A stretch of 11,422 nt of DNA, from positions 1 through 11,422 of the forward strand of contig JAIRSS010000176.1 in the NCBI GenBank assembly GCA_031255315.1, in the 5' to 3' direction. This document shows positions 7,660-11,422 of this stretch, one piece after another. The number at the start of each line of letters is the position of its first letter. Positions within the stretch are counted from its first letter, which is position 1. The notes beneath the pieces were generated by a model. It was not told where the DNA came from, did no database searches, and saw nothing but the letters and a program-made list of their open reading frames with translations. The stretch comes from Spirochaetaceae bacterium (GTDB lineage Bacteria; Spirochaetota; Spirochaetia; Treponematales; Breznakiellaceae). Both the position numbers and the translations under genes were made by a program.

Positions 7660-9012
7660 TTAATGGATAAAGAATCTCAGGATAAATATAACTGACAAAA
7701 TCCAGGTTGCTGTGGGAATATATTTTGCTTTACCTGTCAAAATCTTGCACAGTACAAAGGACAGGACCCCGTAGATAATACCTTCCACAATACTCGTAAA
7801 AGATGTAAGGAGGATTGTAAGAAACGCGGGGATAGCTTCAGTGGGATAGGTAAACTCAATTTCCGTTACCTTCCACATCAGGAGCAAGCCTACTAAAACC
7901 AAAGCCGGCGTAAGAGCCGGACTGGGGATAAGCAGAACCAGAGGGCGCAGAAACAAGGCTATTAAAAAGAACAGGCTCGTAACCACCGCAGCCAAACCGG
8001 TCCGTCCCCCTACGCCTTTTCCCCGGTCCATACCCCGTCCGGTTCCGGAACCCGCCACGCTTTCCACCCGCACCGATACCGGAGCGGTTCCCAGCAGGGC
8101 CGCCGCAATGGAACCCAGAGCCGACGCAAGGAAGGCCGGCAGGGTCTTGGGGATGTCCCCCACTTCTTCCTTCCCCGCATTGACCGTAATCGACTTGTTT
8201 TTGATTATCCCCGCTTGGGCCGTTATACCCAGGAAAGATCCCAGGGTTTGAAACACATCGACAAACAGGAAGGCCGCCACCACGGCGACGAATTCCCAGG
8301 TGAAGGAAAACTCCGGCGCGACAAACAGCGGCGCCGCAGGCATGCTCACGGGAACGAAATCCTCCGGCAGGTTGAACCCGCCAAAGGCTGTACGCACGAC
8401 CGCCGTTATCACGATGCCCAAAAAGATCGCCCCCGGCACATACTTGGAATACAACACAATGGTAACCAGGAGCCCTATAATGGCAACCAACGCGTCTGTA
8501 GAGGTGAATGAACCCATCTGACTGAGGGCGTCGTCCCATACAATTACGCCGGAACTTAAAAGGCCCTTCATCGCCACCTGTAAGCCTATACCGACGGTTA
8601 CCGCTTTTTTCAGGTTCAGCGGGACAGCGTCTACAATAACCTTCCGAATAAACGGCAGCGAGATAATGACAAAGAGCACCCCTTGAATGAGCACCGCCCC
8701 CATGAGTTCCGCCCATGACAGATTTAATCCTACAACGCCGAAAAGCACATCGACAAAAAAGGCGCTTAACCCTACATTAGGCCCCAGGGCTACCGGCAGA
8801 TTTGAGCAGAACCCCATGATCAGGGTTCCGACAGCCGCCGCCAGCAGGGTGGCCGTATACACCTCGGCGCTGGAAGGGCCTCCAGGGGCCCCTCCCAACA
8901 AACCCGGCACAACCGTCAGGATAGGCGCCATAGCTAAAAATATGGTAACTCCCGCTACAAATTCCCGCACAACCGTGGTCTCATTTTCTTTCAAACGAAA
9001 GAATTTTTCCAT
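7660..9012 (-). CDS. NCS2/AzgA-type purine (adenine/guanine/hypoxanthine) permease
   Basis: A proton-coupled inner-membrane importer of purine bases, by family. It has 450 residues and about 12-14 hydrophobic segments. Diagnostic stretches are MEKFFRLKENETTVVREFVA at the start, SNLPVALGPNVGLSAFF, GLQVAMKGLLSSGVIV, LFVDVFQTLGSFLGI, LLGTAPVSVRVESVAG and GGRTGLAAVV. The start is placed at 9012 because the protein then begins as family members do and AAGGAG (9023-9028) lies 10 bases upstream; a longer reading from 9078 has no such support. Odd points: about 10 extra Gly/Arg/Lys-rich residues lie between G321 and G335, where relatives usually have three, and the usual NPGMGLNAF-like loop reads PNVGLSAF. 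It is the first gene of the apparent four-gene - strand operon. The exact base specificity is not readable. Confidence 0.9.
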   Translation of the reverse strand: MEKFFRLKENETTVVREFVAGVTIFLAMAPILTVVPGLLGGAPGGPSSAEVYTATLLAAAVGTLIMGFCSNLPVALGPNVGLSAFFVDVLFGVVGLNLSWAELMGAVLIQGVLFVIISLPFIRKVIVDAVPLNLKKAVTVGIGLQVAMKGLLSSGVIVWDDALSQMGSFTSTDALVAIIGLLVTIVLYSKYVPGAIFLGIVITAVVRTAFGGFNLPEDFVPVSMPAAPLFVAPEFSFTWEFVAVVAAFLFVDVFQTLGSFLGITAQAGIIKNKSITVNAGKEEVGDIPKTLPAFLASALGSIAAALLGTAPVSVRVESVAGSGTGRGMDRGKGVGGRTGLAAVVTSLFFLIALFLRPLVLLIPSPALTPALVLVGLLLMWKVTEIEFTYPTEAIPAFLTILLTSFTSIVEGIIYGVLSFVLCKILTGKAKYIPTATWILSVIFILRFFIH

Positions 9013-9022
9013 TCGCTGCTTT

Positions 9023-9028
9023 CTCCTT
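9023..9028 (-). promoter_or_regulatory. Ribosome binding site of the NCS2 permease
   Basis: AAGGAG on the - strand, 10 bases before the ATG at 9012. It decides this start over the in-frame upstream ATG at 9078. Confidence 0.7.
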
Positions 9029-9093
9029 GCTCCCTGAAATTGAGAGCTTCTCCATATCTTCCAGCCCTCGTCCTTCACAATTTTTCAAACCGG

Positions 9094-9147
9094 GGCTGTT
9101 CCAAAACCAACCGCCGGCGCACTCGCGCACGGGGTTTTGGAACAGCC
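9094..9147. repeat. Palindromic element with 15-bp perfect inverted repeats (copy C)
   Basis: GGCTGTTCCAAAACC (9094-9108) and GGTTTTGGAACAGCC (9133-9147) are perfect inverted repeats around a 24-base GC-rich centre that can itself fold (GCGC-GAGT-GCGC on the - strand). The arm sequence matches copies A and B (GGTTTTGAAACAG) with one change. On the permease transcript it would be a long leader hairpin. Confidence 0.75.
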
Positions 9148-9188
9148 GCCACCGTCGAACCGAAGGTCCGCAACAGGCCGGATAATCG

Positions 9189-9220
9189 GGATTTTTGCGT
9201 TACTGTTGATGCAAAAATCC
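9189..9220. repeat. 10-bp perfect inverted repeat
   Basis: GGATTTTTGC (9189-9198) and GCAAAAATCC (9211-9220) with a 12-base loop. It lies in the leader region between the glycosidase and the permease. A T-run lies within the arms only. Function unknown. Confidence 0.55.
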
Positions 9221-9251
9221 ACAAGTACAACAAGCTGCCAGCGCTTCATTA

Positions 9252-9274
9252 CTGTCGCCGATCCCGGCAGACAG
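9252..9274. repeat. Hairpin with one bulged base and a tetraloop
   Basis: CTGTCGCCG (9252-9260) pairs with CGGCAGACAG (9265-9274) with a single bulged base and a four-base loop. It is one of four stem-forming sequences within 275 bases upstream of the permease. Confidence 0.45.
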
Positions 9275-9333
9275 CGTCAATAACACACGCCCTTGCATGG
9301 CCGCAGATACCGCCCCGGAACGCTCATATCCGC

Positions 9334-9366
9334 GGCTTTCCCAAAACTTCAGCTTTTGGGAAAGCC
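9334..9366 (-). terminator. Strong hairpin directly after the glycosidase stop (repeat copy D)
   Basis: GGCTTTCCCAAAA (9334-9346) and TTTTGGGAAAGCC (9354-9366) form a perfect 13-bp stem with the loop CTTCAGC, beginning at the base next to the glycosidase stop (9367-9369). It is probably a transcript end or processing site. The downstream T-tract of a classical terminator is missing, but the stem contains A/T tracts. Its right arm and flank match the dispersed repeat at 11060-11090. Confidence 0.6.
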
Positions 9367-10791
9367 TCATAATTTATCAATGAGCATAGAACACTTCCCC
9401 GAAGGTATGGGAAGGGTTTTTTTCTTTTTCCCCAGGATGTTTATGGTAAAATAGTAAAGTTTTTCGCTTTCCATGTGAATTTCCCAGCCCCGCCCGCTTT
9501 TGTTGGACAAGATGGTGATCAGGTTCTTCTTGAGGGAGAGGTTCTCCACCCCCATGATCTCCAGATTGGGGATAATCCAATCCACCGTCTTCCGGGGCAG
9601 GGAGATCAAAAGGCCCACCACATTCTCTATGGTCAAGCAGATGGTGGAGAGGGCGTCGTAGGTGAGATACTGGGGCCGGGGAAAATCAGGGCGCTCCGGC
9701 CAGAGGGCGGGGCCTTCTTTAAGGGGAAGATAGGCTTCCCAAAGTTTCCCCTTGTGGTGGTTCCCATCGGGGCTCATGGAGTCCAGGACAAAGTAGAGAT
9801 GCCGGGTGGCGCATTCCCGGGCCAATTCCCAGCGCTGGTACCGTTCAAGCCCTTTGATCACCATGAAGGTAAGGTGGGGGTACACGGAACCCCGAAAACC
9901 GCAGCCGTTTTCATCAAAGCCCGGCTCATTCACCGCCATAGACGGAAAGGGATGGGGCGAACCGAAGAACCGGGGGTCTGAAAGTTTATCAATGAGCCGT
10001 TCAGCCTTATCGTCGTTGGGAATCTCCGCCAAAAGCGGCCAGTAACCCGCCAGGGTCTTTACCCTGATCCGCTGCTCGTCCCGGTCTATATCGTAGTAGA
10101 ACCCGTCGTCATTGTCCCACATCAGCGCGTTAATGCGGGTTTTTAAGGAAAAATACTGGCGTTTATACTGAAACCCAGCCTCTTTATCGTTCAGAATGTC
10201 CGCCAGAGCGGCCATATACAGCATATTAACCGCCATAACGGCGTTAAAATCCACCAGATAGACCGCCGCCTCCCGGCAGACGGACCCCATCCCCGTAGCG
10301 GACAGGGGCGCTTCATACAACCCGTTAGGACGTTTAAACGCCGAGTCTATCCATTCTATGTATTTATGCAGTACGGGAAGCACCTCCCTAACCCGTTTTT
10401 TATTCGCCGTTTTGTGGTAGAGGTTGTATTCAGCCCAAGCAAACAGGGGAAGTCCCAGACTTTCAGGGTTGTCCTGGTCCGCTTCGGGAAGGCCGGTATG
10501 TATGTTATACGAGGAACGCACCGCGCCGTTCGGCTCCTGGCGGGCGTAAAAAACATCCAAGGTCGGATGAGCCTGGTATATCCGGTTGGAATAGACCAAA
10601 AAAAACGATGAAAAAACCGCGTCGCATTGCTGCACCACCGGGCTTCCTGGATAGGAGAAAAATTTGCCGGTGATACCGCTTGATTCACTCCCGCCGGTCC
10701 AGCAGTCCTGAATCCACGCCCAGGTTTTATCATAGATATCCACAAAATCCTGATCATAAAAGTGAATTTTGGGGAAATCACGCCGTGTCAC
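9367..10791 (-). CDS. (alpha/alpha)6-barrel glycoside hydrolase, trehalase/GH63-like
   Basis: A 474-residue cytoplasmic protein (no signal peptide) of the six-hairpin type seen in trehalases (GH37), GH63 glucosidases and mannosylglycerate hydrolase-like enzymes. Supporting stretches are VVQQCDAVFSSFF (D57; compare QWDsaF in relatives), ARQEPNGAV, RPNGLYEAPL, GFRGSVYPHL (299-306; compare WRGPVWPP) and KLWEAYLP (E352, candidate catalytic Glu). The last 90 or so residues look like a small beta-rich C-terminal domain. It starts at GTG 10791, with AAAGGAG six bases upstream. Several family consensus positions differ (QCD for QWD, GSVY for GPVW, no clear GLD acid), so substrate and even activity are open. 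A disaccharide or compatible-solute glycoside hydrolase is my best guess. It seems monocistronic, with its own candidate promoter and a hairpin after the stop. Confidence 0.75.
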   Translation of the reverse strand: MTRRDFPKIHFYDQDFVDIYDKTWAWIQDCWTGGSESSGITGKFFSYPGSPVVQQCDAVFSSFFLVYSNRIYQAHPTLDVFYARQEPNGAVRSSYNIHTGLPEADQDNPESLGLPLFAWAEYNLYHKTANKKRVREVLPVLHKYIEWIDSAFKRPNGLYEAPLSATGMGSVCREAAVYLVDFNAVMAVNMLYMAALADILNDKEAGFQYKRQYFSLKTRINALMWDNDDGFYYDIDRDEQRIRVKTLAGYWPLLAEIPNDDKAERLIDKLSDPRFFGSPHPFPSMAVNEPGFDENGCGFRGSVYPHLTFMVIKGLERYQRWELARECATRHLYFVLDSMSPDGNHHKGKLWEAYLPLKEGPALWPERPDFPRPQYLTYDALSTICLTIENVVGLLISLPRKTVDWIIPNLEIMGVENLSLKKNLITILSNKSGRGWEIHMESEKLYYFTINILGKKKKTLPIPSGKCSMLIDKL

Positions 10792-10830
10792 GCCAGCTCC
10801 TTTATAATCTTGCCGGAATTACAGTATGCA

Positions 10831-10847
10831 TGGTTAGAAGCCAACCA
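10831..10847. promoter_or_regulatory. Imperfect palindrome, possible operator in the glycosidase leader
   Basis: TGGTTAG (10831-10837) and CCAACCA (10841-10847) match as an inverted repeat at 6 of 7 positions around three bases. It lies between the candidate promoter and the GTG start, where a sugar-responsive repressor could bind. No regulator gene is nearby. Confidence 0.3.
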
Positions 10848-10872
10848 CGGTAAATGCTACAAGATTTTTTTT

Positions 10873-10901
10873 AGTATATATTGATACCAGGAATTTTTCC
10901 A
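10873..10901 (-). promoter_or_regulatory. Candidate sigma-70-type promoter for the glycosidase
   Basis: On the - strand TATACT (complement of 10873-10878; 5 of 6 to the -10 consensus) lies 17 bases after TGGAAA (complement of 10896-10901; 4 of 6 to the -35). The surrounding 10860-10920 is very A/T-rich with runs of eight T, unlike the rest of the window. It would give a leader of about 75 bases. Confidence 0.4.
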
Positions 10902-11016
10902 CGTGTTTTTTTTATTTTAAACCAGTTTCTTTGTGAAAGAAGCCTCTTTACATTGCCGATTGAAGAATGAGGAAACCCCTTGCGCTCCTCCCCCGCTGTC
11001 TGGGATGGTCTTTAGA

Positions 11017-11044
11017 GCGGGAGCCGCCTTGCAAGGCTCCCCGC
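11017..11044. repeat. GC-rich hairpin with a nested 12-base palindrome
   Basis: GCGGGAGCC (11017-11025) pairs with GGCTCCCCGC (11035-11044) with one bulged C. The centre GCCTTGCAAGGC (11026-11037) is a perfect palindrome. No T-run on either side, so a terminator is not supported. Confidence 0.45.
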
Positions 11045-11059
11045 ATTCCTTTCCCGTTC

Positions 11060-11090
11060 TTTCAGCGGTTTTTGGGAAATCCTCTCATAA
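11060..11090 (+). repeat. Dispersed repeat copy F
   Basis: TTTCAGCGG, then TTTTTGGGAAATCCTCTC and ATAA. It shares TTCAGC, TTTTGGGAAA and CCTC-ATAAT with the sequence at 9348-9373 and TTTTGGGAA-CCTCTCAT with 3221-3239. Confidence 0.5.
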
Positions 11091-11374
11091 TAGTTTATAC
11101 AACCACCGGGAGCAAGAGGTAAAACCAATTACAAGCTGTATATTTCTCTGGAAGCCCGAATTCCGCTGCTTTCAGGAGTTAAACCTTTCTGTAACCGCAC
11201 TCCTGCAAGGGAACTGTGGCGGGCGGGCGGGATCTCCAGTCTACAGATTCCGCGGGTTTTCACGGTTGCGAACCCATTTGATACGAAAAATCCGGGGTAA
11301 TCCGTGGACCTTATTTCTACCTTGCGCCCCGCAATGACGGCTGTCTTGCGAAACGCCTCACCATAACCGGCTCA

Positions 11375-11422
11375 AACAAAAAATTAAACGTTCCGCCGGT
11401 TCGCTGAAACCCGGCGGAACGG
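11375..11422 (-). terminator. Rho-independent terminator of a - strand gene beyond the right edge
   Basis: CGTTCCGCCGG (11389-11399) and CCGGCGGAACG (11411-11421) form a perfect 11-bp stem with an 11-base loop. On the - strand it is followed by TTTAATTTTTTGTTTG, the U-rich tail expected. It implies a leftward gene ending just right of the window. Confidence 0.75.

Larger units (their letters stand above)
10902..11388. other. Intergenic stretch without a convincing gene
   Basis: Two open frames exist here (+ strand 10933-11337; - strand 11132-11371), but neither has family character, hydrophobic pattern or a ribosome binding site. The stretch holds a palindrome at 11017-11044 and a dispersed repeat copy at 11060-11090. 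The remainder (11091-11388) shows nothing I can name. Confidence 0.6.

Noticed and set aside
9013..9366. Purine riboswitch upstream of the purine permease
   Set aside because: I could not find the conserved purine aptamer core sequences on the - strand; only simple hairpins are seen.
9040..9372. 110-residue + strand open frame
   Set aside because: It covers four inverted repeats and the antisense end of the permease; composition is unlike a protein.
10933..11337. 134-residue + strand open frame
   Set aside because: No recognisable motif, membrane segment or ribosome binding site, and it runs through a palindrome and a dispersed repeat copy.
11132..11371. 80-codon - strand open frame near the right edge
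   Set aside because: No ATG or binding site and no family resemblance; most likely chance.
1..11422. CRISPR array, tRNA, rRNA, integrase or toxin-antitoxin pair
   Set aside because: No regularly spaced direct repeats, no RNA gene signatures and no matching protein motifs were seen.

Overview
This window looks like a bacterial chromosome segment of moderate GC content. I favour a spirochaete, probably a gut Treponema. That rests on remembered similarity, relaxed lipobox usage and the many short palindromic intergenic repeats; no search was run, so it is inference.

Left third (1-3240, + strand): the distal part of a Dpp/Opp-type peptide ABC importer operon (dppC, dppD, dppF, with 4-base ATGA overlaps at dppC/dppD and dppD/dppF), followed by a small lipoprotein gene. 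This part appears to be decaying or carries several sequence errors. dppC is interrupted in its first membrane helix by about 40 bases containing a dispersed repeat. dppD has a one-base deletion near 1621-1624. The lipoprotein gene has a one-base frame disruption inside its signal peptide. Only dppF is intact. As read, the importer would lack a complete second permease and a complete DppD.

Centre (3430-9012, - strand): a compact, intact four-gene run in transcription order: NCS2-type purine/nucleobase permease, a small secreted double-psi beta-barrel (RlpA-like) protein, an exopolyphosphatase/pppGpp phosphohydrolase (Ppx/GppA) with a C-terminal HD region, and polyphosphate kinase 1 (Ppk1). 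Gaps are short (about 22, 61 and 70 bases), suggesting one transcript. Ppk1 makes polyphosphate from ATP and Ppx/GppA degrades it (and/or pppGpp), so the pair forms a make/break module coupled to nucleobase uptake. A 9-bp perfect inverted repeat overlaps the ppx ribosome binding site.

Right part (9367-10791, - strand): a stand-alone cytoplasmic (alpha/alpha)6-barrel glycoside hydrolase (trehalase/GH63-like) with its own candidate promoter and a strong hairpin directly after its stop. From 10792 to 11388 I see no convincing gene. At the right edge a hairpin followed by a T-rich tract is a terminator for a - strand gene lying beyond the window.

The most distinctive non-gene signal is a family of short repeats built on CTTCAGC ... 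GGTTTTGRAACAGCC or TTTTGGGAAAGCCTCTCATAA. It is found in four intergenic or gene-flanking places (about 3218-3376, 9094-9147, 9334-9378, 11060-11090) and inside the broken dppC (about 124-157). Several copies form hairpins in which the arm sequences differ but stay complementary. No CRISPR array, tRNA, rRNA, transposase or phage gene was seen.
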